64,000 bases of DNA from Euglena gracilis (taxonomy: Eukaryota > Euglenida > Euglenophyceae > Euglenales): positions 21,588,954-21,652,953 of the forward strand of contig CP154954.1 in the NCBI GenBank assembly GCA_039621445.1. The letters are read 5' to 3'. Position 1 is the first letter of the stretch; each line of letters opens with the position of its first letter. The notes beneath the pieces are model-generated. The model had not been told where the DNA came from. It did not search any database and worked only from the letters and a program-made list of their open reading frames with translations. Shown here one piece after another: positions 30,181 through 41,290 of this stretch. The position numbers and the translations under genes are program-made.

Positions 30181-30519
30181 GACATATAGCATGATGTAAT
30201 ATAACATTTGTATGAACATGCACATACAATTCTGTTGAGAATATTCGATGGCATGGGTTCTATTCTTCTTCAGAATCTGAATAACCCAAAGTCTCCCATA
30301 AATGCTCCGAAAGGAATCTATCCAACTAAAAACGTTATCATCTGCATTGAATATATCATAAATGTCGCATTACGACGAGGCCTTATAAAAAGAAATATCT
30401 CCTTAAAGCCCCAAGCTATCCACCCAAGCCCAAAAGTGCTTCTGAAAAAAACATTGTTGTTCGTAAAAAATGCATTGAATTCCATTATAAAAAACTTCTA
30501 ACATTCTCCGCAGAGAGAG

Positions 30520-30957
30520 CTTATAAACTATCTTCCATTAAGAGAGTGCCAGTTTCTTTAAGACATTTCGGTGCTTTTAAAGCTTTTAGTCTGTTGAATT
30601 GTTTTTCAATGGCTTGGTAATGAAAACCCCATCCAACCTTACCAAGCTTCCTCAAAGCATTTGTTACAGCAATACAGTGTTTCTCATCGTTGTCCACATA
30701 GGTTACCTTGGAACTTTGAAAGAAAGAAATGCGATAATAGAGTTGCTGGTTCCTCACCTTTATCACCTAAATCTGTGAACATGGCAGAGTTTTTATGGGC
30801 AGGTTGGAAATTTGTAAGTGTCGGGCAGCTTGGAGAGTGTATGGATTGAGAATGAAGAAGTTTGGAACCTATCTCTCCAGTGACAGGATCGAAGCATTTC
30901 CCAAAAATTAGGATCATTACCCTGCTTTGAGGTTAAGATTAAAGCGGCAACCTGATG
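30520..30957 (-). pseudogene. Possible gene fragment of unknown family, interrupted by a MITE pair
   Basis: On the minus strand two overlapping frames carry protein-like sequence: 30684-30917 (CFDPVTGEIGSKLLHSQSIH, LGDKGEEPATLLSHFF) and 30521-30766 (SSKVTYVDNDEKHCIAVTNA, LRKLGKVGWGFHYQAIEK). They would join through one frameshift near 30740. Upstream on the same strand, beyond the two MITEs, 31563-31790 continues with mixed-composition sequence. Base composition is AT-richer than the recognised exons, which suggests a transposon or acquired sequence. No family is recognised. Confidence 0.35.
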
Positions 30958-30958
30958 A

Positions 30959-31221
30959 CAGGCTTCTTTTTAAGTCAGAAGACTCCGGAGGGGAGGGGGG
31001 GGGGAGGGTGGTTCCGGGCCGGACCCCCCCCCCCACAGGGGGGGTCCCGCACTGGAGGTGTCGGGTATAACCTTTCGGCGCGAAGCGCCGAAAATTTTTG
31101 AAAATTGCCTTTAACGGGCCCGATTTTGGGGGGGGGCCCCCCCCCGGGGGGGGGGGCCCGCCCACCCTGGGTGGGTGGGGGGGACCCCCCCTCCCCCCCG
31201 GGGGTCTTAAAAAGAAGCCTG
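30959..31221. mobile_element. MITE-like element, left unit of a tandem pair
   Basis: Ends are CAGGCTTCTTTTTAAG and CTTAAAAAGAAGCCTG, perfect inverted repeats. The interior has the family order (C/G run, TATAACCTTTCGGCGCGAAGC, GAAAATTGCCTTTAACGGGC, GGG-CCC core). The left flank is CCTGATGA (30951-30958). The right flank is a 6-bp CCTGAC shared with the next unit. Confidence 0.9.
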
Positions 31222-31227
31222 CCTGAC

Positions 31228-31554
31228 CAGGCTTCTTTTTAAGTCACCTGACCCCCCCCCCCCCCCGGGGGGGGGGGGGGTGGGTGCCCCCCCCCCCCCC
31301 CCCCCCGGGGGGGTGGGTGGGTGGGTCTGGGCCGGACCCCCCCCCCGGGGGGGGCCCGCCCCGGACCCCCCCCCCCCCCCGGGGGGGTCCCGCGCCGGAG
31401 GCTGGGTATACCTTTTCGGCGCGAAGCGCCGAAAATTTTTGAAAATTGCCTTTAACGGGCCCGATTTTGGGGGGGTCCCCCCCCCCCGGGGGGGGGTCCC
31501 GCGCCACCCTGGGTGGGTGGGGGGGGACCCCCCGGGGGCTTAAAAAGAAGCCTG
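31228..31554. mobile_element. MITE-like element, right unit of a tandem pair
   Basis: Same ends and interior as the left unit, with longer C/G runs (31251-31307). The right flank is CCTGATGA (31555-31562), identical to the left flank of the left unit. The pair therefore behaves as one insertion flanked by a single exact 8-bp duplication. Confidence 0.9.
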
Positions 31555-31562
31555 CCTGATGA

Positions 31563-31786
31563 TGCCCTAACGTGCTAAGAACCTCCTGCCAGTCCTCCTC
31601 TGCAAGAAGCGTTTGCTGATCTCCTTGTTCGTGTATCTTCTGTAAAAGGCTATTCTCGGAGCTCAAGGATCCATGAATGACTAAATTTTGGTAATCATCC
31701 TCAAAATTGCTAGAAGAAAGATGTTTTTGTGAGAACATTTTTTGCTGCTTGAGATCCTGTTGCTTGCATCGAAGCGTTTTCAAATA
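31563..31786 (-). pseudogene. Continuation of the unknown minus-strand gene fragment
   Basis: The minus-strand frame reads LRCKQQDLKQQKMFSQKHLS, NFEDDYQNLVIHGSLSSENS and LLAEEDWQEVLSTLG, mixed-composition and free of stops up to the MITE pair. The insertion therefore appears to split one reading frame. No family recognised; no start or splice sites visible. Confidence 0.3.
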
Positions 31787-32776
31787 CCCCCCCCCCCCCT
31801 TGTCCAACGACCGGGCTTGTCTAACGACCACCCCCCCCCCCTGGTCAGAGACGATCTTTTTGTATACGATGTTGGTTCGGCCAAAATTGCTAAAAGTTGG
31901 CTAAAAACAGTCAAAAATAACCCAAAATGACCTAAAATGGCCGAGGGATGGCCAAAGGTGCCCAAAAAGTTGCCAAAAAATAGCAAAAATAGGCAAATAT
32001 GGCTAAAAATAACCAAAAGCAGCCTAAAGTGGCCAAAAATGGGCAAAGGGGGCCAAAGTGTGGCCAACAGTTGCCAAAAGTGGCCAAAAGCGACCAAACA
32101 TGGCGAAAAGCGGTCAAAAATGCCTAAAAATTCCCAAAAGCGCCCAAAAAATGTCCAAAAATGGCCAAAAGTGGCCAACTGTAGTCAAGAAATAGCATAA
32201 ATGGCCAAAAACAGCCCAAAAATAACCATATACCCCCATCTATGGTAAATTTTCCTCCGATTTGGGGGCCACCCCGCTTGTCTAACGACCACCCCCCCCC
32301 CCCGGTTGGAGACGAACATTGGCCATTTTAGCGACTGCCCCCTGGTCAGAGACGAACATTAACCCCCCCCCCACTTATAAACCCCCCCCACCTATAAACC
32401 CCCCCCACCTATAACCCCCCCCCTCGGGCCGACCAACCAAACCGGGACCTATAAACCCTTCGGGGAAGAAAAATGAAAGCCGCCGGGGACGATTTTTTCG
32501 GCTGCAAACCACCCAAAAACTATTTTTTTGGCATTTTTTTGACACCTACCATCATCAAAAATGCCATTTTTGACCAAATTTGCCAAAAATTGTCAATTTG
32601 GGGGGGTTTCGGGGTCATTTGGGGGGGGGTCAGATTTTCACCAACAATTCCGGGACCTATAAACCCCCCACTTATACCCCCCCCCCTTCGGCCGACCAAC
32701 CAAACCGGATGCATTAAACCCCCGGGGGTTTTATAGGTGGGGGGGGGTTCAGTGGTGGTTGGACAAGGGGGGGGGG
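31787..32776. mobile_element. Fold-back element with TTGTCCAACGACC ends
   Basis: It begins with a C run and CTTGTCCAACGACC and ends GGTGGTTGGACAAG plus a G run, inverted repeats about 25 bp long. Internally 31870-32225 is a tandem of GGCCAAAA-type units. 32365-32470 and 32640-32760 carry CCACCTATAAACCCC and its reverse complement. A segment GAAAGCCGCCGGGGACGATTT is shared with 37518-37538 (inverted at 44160). Parts recur at 37080-37860. No coding region and no clear target duplication. Confidence 0.6.
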
Positions 32777-33229
32777 AGGTAGTGTGTCGTCAAAATTGGT
32801 AATTGGCGTATCTGCTTGTTGAATATAGGGTGGTATATCCTTGATCGCATCAATCTGAAAGGTCTTAACGTTGAATATATGCACGGTGCATATTTATAGT
32901 TCACCCTCCCCGGGGGGGGGGTGCCATGGGCAGGCGGGTGGGTTTTTCGCCCCCCAGGGGGCAGTGGTTTTGCGGAGGGGGCCCCAAACCACCCACCTCT
33001 TCAAAACAAGGGGGGTCTGGGACCCCCTTAGAACAGGAAAAAGTTTTCCAGCGATTCGCGCTTTCGCGCTGGGGAAGGGAAATTTTTCTGGGTATGTTTT
33101 GACCGATTTTTCAAAATAAAAGTGTGCAAAAACGCGCTTTTGGGACTTTCTCAAAGCCCAAAAGTTTTCTGGCACTTTGCTCCGGAAATTTTTTTTGCAC
33201 AAGAGGGGGACTTGGACCGACCCTCCGCG
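32777..33229. other. Spacer with G/C runs, no gene seen
   Basis: Contains GGGACCCCCTT, TCGCGCTTTCGCGCT hairpin sequence and TTCTGGCACTTTGCTCCGG, shared with 14518-14535. No domain-like frame. Confidence 0.4.
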
Positions 33230-33945
33230 GAGGAGGTGCAGACCCCCCCCCCCCCGGAGGTCGTGTAGGAGGGTTCAAGCTCGAACCTCCTCGGTCGTTT
33301 TTAAGCCCCCCTCAAGGGCGGGGAATTAAAAATCCTCTCAAAGGAGCTTGAACGACATTCGAGGAGTGTCTCGAACCTCCTCGAATGACCTCGCATGCAG
33401 GCATCACGAGGTGGAGATGTTTCAGATGTGCTTTTCCCCTGTTAATGTATCTATCTTTCTTTGTTGAATTCTTGCGTCCTTCTTCACCGGCAGGGTGTAG
33501 AAGAGAGAGACAGAGAGACAGAGAGAGAGAGAGAGAGAGAGCGATAAAGAAAGAGAGAGCGAGCAAGTTACGTTGTTAATTTGAAGGTACAGGGTAAGGT
33601 CAACATGCACACAATAAGAGTTGGCAGATAAAAGGATTTATGGAGCCCTCTGAACAATTGCGTACAAAAAGGCATGGGCGGCAACAAAAGGGAGGTGCAC
33701 ACAGAGCACACCTCACACAAGGGGCTTTTTTTTGCTTCCAAACAATTGTGTCCAAAAGGGATTTGCAGACCTCAAACGGCATTTCAGGAGGGCATCAAGC
33801 CTCCTCGACGAGGAGGAGGTTCGAGACCCTCCTCAAACGGCATGCGAGGAGGTCCACACCCTCCTTGAATGACCTCGAACGTCATTCGAGCAGGGTCGAG
33901 ACCCTCCTCGAGCACATCCAAGGAGGGTCGAAACCCTACCCCCAC
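33230..33945. repeat. Degenerate repeat of CCTCCTCGAA(C/T)GACCTCG units, two arms
   Basis: Units such as CTCGAACCTCCTCG, GAACGACATTCGAGGAG and GAGACCCTCCTCAAACGGCAT recur at 33255-33400 and 33775-33935 in both orientations. The arms flank a 370-bp insert that includes a GA microsatellite (33503-33558). The motif TTCGAGGAGG is partly palindromic. No gene is seen in the insert. Confidence 0.6.
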
Positions 33946-34933
33946 AGTCCATCCCTTACCGTAACTCTCCCACCCCCCCCCTCCTCCCACTCACCCTAAT
34001 ACGCTAATATGTGCGATCAAGAGTCGCGTAAGCAATGAAAGAATGGGAAGTTTTTCTCCATCAAAGCTGGCATCTCCCTTGGCTGGGCAGCCGGAGTCCT
34101 CGGAGGGGTGGCCTGTCGCTGCTGAGGATCCTGCAGTCCCATCAATGGCAACAAGATGGTCAATCTGCCGGGGTGGCTGTTGGTGAGGGGCAATGGCTGG
34201 CACGTGTTTCTTCCCCTCCATTTGTTGCCAGACCAACCACAGGAGGAGGTATTCCGGCCTGGAATAAACCGGAATGAAACAGAATGAGAAAACCAAAATA
34301 AACCAGAATAAAAATTTTATTTGAATGTTTGAAAATTTCAAAGAAGAAATGAAAGCCAAGGCGAGGCTGCAGCTTTTGTGGACATTATTGGCATTTATTT
34401 CAAATTTTCTCCCAATTTTGAAAAGTTGTTGACAATTTTGGTCAATTTTGGTCAATTTTTGTCAAAAAGCTTTTTGTGTTGTGTGTTATTTTTTTCTTGA
34501 GTTCTTGTGGTTGGTAAACCCTCCTCCCAATAAAAAATACTCCCAAATAATACTCTCCCCCAAATAATTGAATCATGAAACGTCCTATCTTTTCCTGTTT
34601 TGCCTTTATGTTTTGTGGGGGGATCGTTCAACAAGGTCTTTTATTTAAGCCAGAACACAAGGAAACGTCAAAAAGGTGTCCTCTTGTCAGGAAGGTCTCT
34701 CATCATAGGGTGACTGTTTGCACAGGTGAGCACACATAAGCACAGTACTGATAAAATTAGGACGTGACGAGAAGTGCCAGAGAAATCTGTGTTGTACAAA
34801 ATCTCTCTTTCTCATCATGTCACGTTGGAAACAGGCTTCCTTTTAAGGAGGTGCACACATGCTATGGCACTTTCGACCCCTCCCCGGGACTGCGGGATGG
34901 GATCCGGTTTGGGGGTGGGTACCTACCCCCCCC
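33946..34933. other. Spacer, no gene supported
   Basis: A minus-strand frame (33991-34455, 154 codons) is open, with a hydrophobic stretch (about FLFWFILVFSFCFIPVYS). A single frame without family match or splice support is not enough to call a gene. AT-rich sequence with GTCAATTTTGGTCAATTTT tandem follows at 34425-34465. Confidence 0.35.
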
Positions 34934-35082
34934 TGGGAAACTGTCATGCCCGAGAACCTGTCAGGGTCCCGCCCGGGAAACTGTCAGGGTCCCCGGTACT
35001 GGCCAACCTGTCAGTATAGGAAGTTGTCAGGGTCCCCGGTACCGGCCAACCTGTCAGGTGACAGTTTCCCGGGGGGGGGGTA
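34934..35082. repeat. Fold-back element with GGGAAACTGTCA ends
   Basis: GGGAAACTGTCA near the left end is inverted as TGACAGTTTCCC near the right, inside C and G runs. Two tandem copies of GGTCCCCGGTAC(T/C)GGCCAACC lie between. It is an expanded relative of the element at 18734-18831. Confidence 0.7.
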
Positions 35083-36048
35083 GCATTTTAGCACCCCCCC
35101 CCCAAATGGTTCTTTACAGAGAAAGTTGGATGGGCCGGCAGGGCCCCGGGGTCCGAGATCGACACCGCATAGCACAGTGGCCCCCCGGCGATGGTCCGCG
35201 GTCGCCCGCCTCGTTGACGCCGCCCCGCAGCCCCGCCAGCGGCTGCAGCAGTGTGGCCGGACCGGTCTGCCACAGGGCCCTCCCCGGCCCGGTCATGTGT
35301 GGCCGATGAGCGACCCACGGGTGGGGGGGTGTTGCTGGCGGGTCGCCGTCCGGGCCAACGGTGTGCGTGTGCTTTGCTCTGCGGGGACCGACAGAACTGA
35401 AGGACACAGCGGCTTTGCGCCAGAACATGACGGGGCTCCCCGTCCTTTCCAACGCCGCTCCCCAATGGATGAGACTCCTTCGCCCAAGTCCGCCAAGCTG
35501 CCAAGGGGACGGCCCTGGCCCGCCCCTCCCTCCCACCCCCCAGCCTCCCCAGCCCCCCGGCCTCCCCCTCGGGCCGGGGTTTGTTCCCCGCGCCCGCCGC
35601 GCCGCCTCCGCCGCCGCCGCCGCTGTGCCGTCACGCCAGTCGCCGCCTCCGCCTCCGCCTCTGCCTGCCAAGCGAGCCCACCCCGCTGGCTGGCTCCCCG
35701 TGGTGAACCCCTCGTTGCCGCGAATGGTCTTGTGTGAGTGAGTTGGTGCAGCGCCAACGTCCGGACGGTGTTCTGCCAGACAGCATTGTCATTTGCTTTC
35801 ATTTGGCTCTCCACAACCCAACCAGCGGAGGGAGCACACATTTGATTATTTTCTTATTTTTCTTTTTTTGGTGAAAATGTGGCTGTTTTGATTTTATTTG
35901 GTGGAAGTGAGTTTGACGAAAGAGAGTTGCATTTTGATTTGAGTTTGAGTTGAGTTTCAGGGTAAAAAGGAGAGACCCAGAAAGCTATGTTTTTTTTTTG
36001 TATCTCCTGTTGCATGAAGGCTTCTGAAATATGGGAATACTGAGCCTC

Positions 36049-36049
<1 letters not shown>
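35083..36049. other. GC-rich patch of doubtful coding status
   Basis: 35120-35740 is GC-rich and open in frames on both strands (for example + 35126-35737, 203 codons; - 35114-35671, 185 codons). All are Arg/Pro/Ala or Gly-rich and none shows a domain. It may contain an exon, since recognised exons share this composition, but splice sites do not single one out. 35750-36049 is AT-richer with nothing seen. Confidence 0.3.
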
Positions 36050-36086
<37 letters not shown>

Positions 36087-36102
36087 GTGTGTGTGTGTGT
36101 GT
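36050..36102. repeat. (CA)n(TG)n palindromic microsatellite
   Basis: ACACAC for about 33 bases followed immediately by ATGTGTGTG, so the two halves are complementary and can fold back. Confidence 0.9.
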
Positions 36103-36157
36103 ATTTGTTTATTTTGACAGACGGATTGATACAAATGGATGGACAGAGAGGCAGAAG

Positions 36158-36217
36158 ATAGATAGATGGACAGACAGACAGACAGACAGAGACAGACAGA
36201 CAGACAGATAGACAGAC

Positions 36218-36308
<91 letters not shown>

Positions 36309-36352
36309 GTTAGATAGATCTATAGATATAGATGTAGATGTGGATGTTAGAT
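36158..36352. repeat. (CAGA)n microsatellite with GATA tail
   Basis: CAGA repeats with occasional GATA and GAGA variants to 36309, then TAGATAGATCTATAGATATAGATGTAG. The MITE at 36353 lies within this simple sequence. Confidence 0.95.
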
Positions 36353-36639
36353 CAGGCTGTTTTTTAGTCGAGTGCCGACCCCACCCTGGGGGGTGCCTGC
36401 CTGGGCAGGCACTCCAAGGCACTCCCGATCTGACCCCTCCCCGGCGGGGGGGGGGGGTAGGGCACACGGCCAAAAGTGCCCTAGCACCGACCCCGGCGCC
36501 TTCGGCGCCGGGGAGCCAAAAAAAAAAGGCCAATTTTTAAAGGAATGTGCCTGGGCACAGGCCAAAATCCGATTCCCCAGGGGGGGGGGTAATGCCTGCC
36601 TGGGCAGGCACCCCAGGGTTGGTAAAAAAAAACAGCCTG
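36353..36639. mobile_element. MITE-like element, CAGGCTG(T)n family
   Basis: Ends are CAGGCTGTTTTTTAG and GGTAAAAAAAAACAGCCTG. The interior has GTGCCTGCCTGGGCAGGCAC twice, a GGCGCCTTCGGCGCCGGGGA stem and AAAGGAATGTGCCTGGGCAC. The flanks TTAGAT and GTAGAT lie in GATA-like simple sequence, so a duplication cannot be scored. The interior matches the element at 57410. Confidence 0.8.
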
Positions 36640-37079
36640 ATGTAGATATGGATGCAGATATATTCAAAGATGTAGATAAATGAATGTAAAGATGTAAATA
36701 CAGACCTCCCCCCCTTGTCTAAGAACCACCCTTGTCTCAGACCACCACCATCACCACCCTGGTTCTTACTCATCTTTCTGAAGGTCATCTTCATGGGGAG
36801 GCCTATTTTGTGTATGTTTTCAGAGAGATTTCTCTAAAACAGTTTCTCAAAGATTTCGAAATATTAGAAACTTCTGAAGCCTGTTATTGTTGATTTTGCA
36901 TCCAAATGCCTATAAGTTCAACATTGGACCTCCAAAGTAAGGGAAAAATTGCTTTTTCGGCACAATCCGCCGGATTTTTTTTGCAATCAAAAATTTTTCC
37001 TGTTCTAAGCACTCCCCCTGTGCTTACCCATATTTCGGCAAACTAAACACTCCCCTCCCCCCCCCAATGCTTACCCATC
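36640..37079. other. Spacer, no gene seen
   Basis: AT-richer unique DNA after GATGTAGAT-type simple sequence; TTGTCTAAGAACCACC near 36715 resembles the fold-back termini. Nothing else recognised. Confidence 0.4.
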
Positions 37080-37860
37080 TTTTCCGGTGCTTACCCCCCC
37101 CCTATGTCCAACGACCCCCCTATGCCCAATGACCGCCCCCCCGGTCAGAGGACACCTTTTCGGAGGTTTGACCAAATTTTTGGTCCCGGCGTGAAGCGCC
37201 GGGAAGAAAAATTTTGGCCAAAATGCCATTTTTGACACTTTTTGGACAAAAATTTGTCAAAATTGCCCAAAATTTTCGGCGCAAAGCGCCGGAAGGGAAA
37301 ATTTGGGCATTTTTGGGTGGGTAGGGACCTGGGTACTCACCAACTTTTTTTTGACCCCATGTCCAACGACCACCCCCCCCCCCCGGTCAGAGGACACCTT
37401 TTTGGTCACTAACCCCCCCCCACTTATAAACCCCCCCCCCCACTTACTAACCCCCCCCCTCGGGCCGACCAACCAAACCGGGACTTATAAACCCCCCCCT
37501 TCGGGGAAGAAAAATGAAAGCCGCCGGGGACGATTTTTTTCGGCCGCAATAAAAAAAACCCCAAAAAAAAAATTTTTTGAGATCGACCATCATCAAAAAT
37601 GCCATTTTTGACCAAATTTGCCCAAAAATTGCCAATTTGGGGGGGTTTCGGGGTCATTTTCGATTTTCACCAACAATTCCGGGACTTATAACCCCCCCCC
37701 CCCCACTTACTACCCCCCCCCTTCGGCCGACCAACCAAACCGGATCCTACTAACCCCGGGGGGTTTATAAGTGGGGGAGTTTACCCTATGTCCAACGACC
37801 ACCCCCCCGGTCAGAGGACAGTGGTTACCGGTCATTGGACATAGGGGGGGGGGGGGGGGG
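37080..37860. mobile_element. Fold-back element cluster with ATGTCCAACGACC ends
   Basis: CCCCTATGTCCAACGACC at 37099-37116 is inverted as GGTCATTGGACATAGGGG ending near 37847. Internal copies of ATGTCCAACGACCACCCC occur at 37363 and 37789. It also has two GGCGC(A/G)AAGCGCCGG stems, ACTTATAAACCCCC blocks and the GAAAGCCGCCGGGGACGATTT segment shared with 32478. It looks like nested or compounded copies. Confidence 0.6.
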
Positions 37861-38618
37861 GTAGACAAGGGAGGGTAAGGTGTGGCTGGGGGGACGTGTC
37901 GGAATTCCAGGGGTGGTTTGGTGCCACCCGGTTCTGATTTCCTGGGCAAGTCGGAGTTATATTTAGAAATGAGATTAGGGTCACGGCCAGCGTTCCGACA
38001 GCAACCCACATTTGGGATTTTAGGAACAAGTTAGGCCCCATTTCGGACCCAGTTAGGCCGAATTTTAGGCGAATTTTGGGCGGGAATATGTGTCTTAAAA
38101 GTGAAGGGAAAGGGTTGGCTGCCAGGCAATGGTTTCTTTTTTCGAGCCTGCGACAACCTTCCAAAACAATTGCTTTTTTGTATGTATCAGATTTTGATAT
38201 ATGTGTATATTTTTTGAATTAATCAGAGTTGTTGTTATTTAGAGATCAGGAGGAGGAACACCAGGAACACTACACACACGCTGAACGAACAAACCACTGG
38301 ATTGCACATTCCATACTTCTCTGGATGAGACTGCGTCTGGACCCCCCCCCCCCCAGCGAGTCAGAAGCCGGAGTTCGAATCGGAACCCTGAAAACGGCCG
38401 AACCGGGACCTTCCCAAGCATTTCTGTTGCCCCTCTCGCCGGGCCCCAGCCCCTGCCACCCCCCCCCACCCCGCAGAGCCGCGGGGTGCCTCCAACCGCT
38501 GACCGGCCCAGGGAGGCCAGGGCCGCAGCCTGGGGAGCCCCCCCTCGTCCAGGCCCAGGGCACGCCTCTTTCCCCCGGGACCCCGTCCTTGGGCTCTGGG
38601 GAGGGGGAGGGGCTAAGC
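37861..38618. other. Spacer with TTAGGCCGAA-type sequence and GC-rich patch
   Basis: 37970-38095 carries the GATTAGGGT / AGTTAGGCCGAATTTTAGG sequence found with the telomere-like arrays further right. 38330-38600 is GC-rich and open on both strands without a recognisable domain. Confidence 0.4.
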
Positions 38619-38874
38619 CTGGGGCTTTTTTTTTCAGTCTTGTCGGAGGGGAGTCGTTAGGATGGGAAAGGCCAGGGTTTTTATACTTTTTGGCGCCGAA
38701 GGCACCAAAAAGTTTTGAAGGTGCTATTTCAGCATTTTTCGTGATTTTTTGGGTTTTTTTGGGTAAAGGTGAGTGGGTCCCCCGGGACTCCCAGGGACTC
38801 CTGGGACTCCCAGGGGGGGGGGGCTCCCAGGGGGTGGGTGGGTGGGCCTCCCCCGGTCTTAAAAAAAAACCCTG
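38619..38874. mobile_element. MITE-like element, near-exact 8-bp duplication
   Basis: It starts CTGGGGCTTTTTTTTTCAG and ends GGTCTTAAAAAAAAACCCTG. The flanks GGCTAAGC (38611-38618) and GGCTGAGC (38875-38882) agree at 7 of 8. The interior has TATACTTTTTGGCGCCGAAGG, AGGTGCTATTTCAGCATTTTT and the G/C-run tail of the CAGGGG family. The first bases CTG instead of CAG look like a mutated terminus. Confidence 0.8.
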
Positions 38875-39798
38875 GGCTGAGCAAACAAAACAGTCCCGAG
38901 CCCCTCTGCCCCGCTGATAGGAGTTGCCCTGCTCAAAACTCCCTTTTTATGAACCAGCCTCCGGGCAAGCAGAGCCACCATCACGCAGCATCACCCTCCC
39001 CATCCAAGAGCCTGGTGAGAAGCCTTGCTTTTTCTCGGCAGCCAACCCCATGAGAGAACTTGGCACGGCACTGCCCCCCAATCGCCAACCGCCAAACGTT
39101 CGGTGGCCATTTGAGGGAGGCGGCTGCGTGGGAATCCCGGAAACCCAATTGGTGAGTGGGGGTGACCCACCCCGACCCACCCCTGATGGTTGGGGCTCCA
39201 ACCCCCTCCCTGACGCTCCTTCCCTTTCGAGCAAAGAAATTCCACCCTGCACGGCGCCATGTTATTGGGGGAGGAGGTGCACCACCGCCCACCTGGGCTT
39301 CCCATAGAAGACCTTGGGAGATCCCCTCCCCAGGGCACCTCCCCTCTACCAGCGACAGGGTTTGCCCAACGACGACCCCCGCGGTCGGATGCGATCTTTT
39401 TGGATACGAGGTTGTCTCCATAAGGACAGAAATATTTATTTTTTTTAATAAAAAATGCCAAAAAATTCCGAAGAAAAAGGCTTTTAGCCCTAGAAGAACG
39501 GTTGCAAATCAGCCAAATGGTTGAAATTGGCGTACATACCTTAAAGTGGTTTGATGCGAGGTTGTAACAAAAATCCAATAATGGCTTGAGATCATTCTTG
39601 ACTTTAAAACACAGTTAAGAGCTGCCTCTTGAAACTGCCAGTGAATCATGGCTTACCCCAACACACAGACCAAGTCTGTCCATCGTGCCCTCATGGCCCT
39701 CGCTGCTCCCCTGGACTCCATACATGTCTTCGTCCATGATCCCTATTCTTTCAGTTGCCCCTTGGCTTGCACCTTTTTTAAATAGTCAGAGGAAGAGG
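38875..39798. other. Spacer, no gene supported
   Basis: A C-rich segment (39050-39420) open on both strands, then AT-richer unique sequence. GTTTGCCCAACGACGACCCC (39360) resembles the fold-back terminal motif. No domain. Confidence 0.4.
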
Positions 39799-40034
39799 TA
39801 TAACCCCCCCCCTAATAGAAGTGCGGGGCCGCTACAAGCGCAGGGTCCAAATAAAAGCGCTACCCCCGCCGCCGAAGGCGGCGGTCCGCTACAAGCTCAC
39901 CCCCCATTTTGATGGGATTTATAAAGGAAATCAACAAAAATCGTGCAGCTAGGGTCCAAATAGAAGCGCACCCCCTGCCCCCGGAGGCGGCGGTCCGCTA
40001 TAAGCGCACCCGTGCTTCTATTAGGGGGGGGTTA
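39799..40034. repeat. Inverted-ended element with internal tandem duplication
   Basis: ACCCCCCCCTAATAGAAG at the left is inverted as CTTCTATTAGGGGGGGG at the right. Inside are two copies of a ~120-bp unit (GGGTCCAAATA(A/G)AAGCGC, GGCGGCGGTCCGCTA, AAGCGCACC/AAGCTCACC). No coding capacity. Confidence 0.75.
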
Positions 40035-41290
40035 GTATATACACACACATCATTTGAATATGTATGTGGCAACTGTATTTGTTAAATCTCCCCCGGGGGT
40101 TCAAAGTGGACCCTTGGTCTAGACGGAGTAAACTGGGTCCAGTGAAGGGCGTAGGGTTGGGGTTGGGACCGGCCAACGGGTTCGGCCGCACCCCTGTCGC
40201 ACAGTCTCCCTTCTGCCCGACCACAGAGCACGAACCGTAACATACCCTTTTAGAGTCACCCCAAACGGCAGGGAGGGCCGGTCCCTTGTGTGGGCCGTCC
40301 GTTCGGTGCCGTTTACCTTTCTTTCCCCCTGCTCATCCTGCCTTTGGGAATCGCGAGGCTGGCCAAGTCGGAAGGATGCGCTTCACAGAGTCCGGCCGGT
40401 CCTGACTCTACCCTACGCCTTCGCTAACCCCAGTTGTGCCGTGCAAGGCCAACGGTCTACTTTAATACCCCCTCTGGGGGGTATTGAAAGGTACGCCTGC
40501 CATATATGGCCATTTATTAAATACCATATTGACAAACACCTTCAGTGAATATCCCAGTCCCACAGTCGCCGGTCTTCCCTTGTATTTCATTTGGATTTGC
40601 CACAGCTGGAGATTCCTTGTCGTTTGTTTGTCTTTTGCAATTATGTCGATGAAGGCTAAACACAGGCACATATAGGCAAAGATATGCACAGGTATGTGCA
40701 TACACAGTCTCAGACAGGATTTCACATGCACCAAAAAATAATAATTTAAGCCCCTTATTCAAAGAGAGAATTCAATTTATTGACATCAGAGGCCAATGCT
40801 GGTTTATGATGTGTGTCCTGAGCCTTCATTTGCACCATAGGGCTTTATTGGACTGGGCCGGAGCGTTATTCTCCGAGGGTGCTGGGGGAGCATAATTCTC
40901 TAGACCAATCCGACAGGGTCCTATGGTGCAAATAGAGGTTCCGAGCGCACATGGTGAACCAACATTGGCTCTAATTTCACTGAACTTCACTGGGACTTTG
41001 ACAATAAATGTATTTTTGTTCTGGGAGGTCAGTGTGATTAGACATGTCCATTTTAATCAACGTGAAGCAGGCTTCCCCTGAACTTGAAAGACCCCTGAGG
41101 GTCTGAGGGGGCTCCCCGAGCCAGGGGGTCCAGGTATTTGAGAAATGCTTTCAAATGGCCTCTTTTGGGTTTTGGGGGGGTTTCCTGCGTCGACCTGGGC
41201 CCCGGGGGGTTAAAACCTGGTATCAAGTCAGTTCTGTCTCAGATTGTACATATGAAGTAGCAACGTCGCAACAGTGTGTTCCATTAGCAT
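40035..41290. other. Unique DNA, no gene recognised
   Basis: Mostly non-repetitive, moderately AT-rich. 41066-41215 (CAGGCTTCCCCTGAACTT ... GGGGTTAAAACCTG) may be a decayed MITE without a clear duplication. Nothing else is recognised. Confidence 0.35.

Noticed and set aside
41066-41217. Another CAGGCTTC-type MITE
   Set aside because: Start and end loosely resemble the family, but inverted repeats are short and the flanks agree at only about half of 8 positions.
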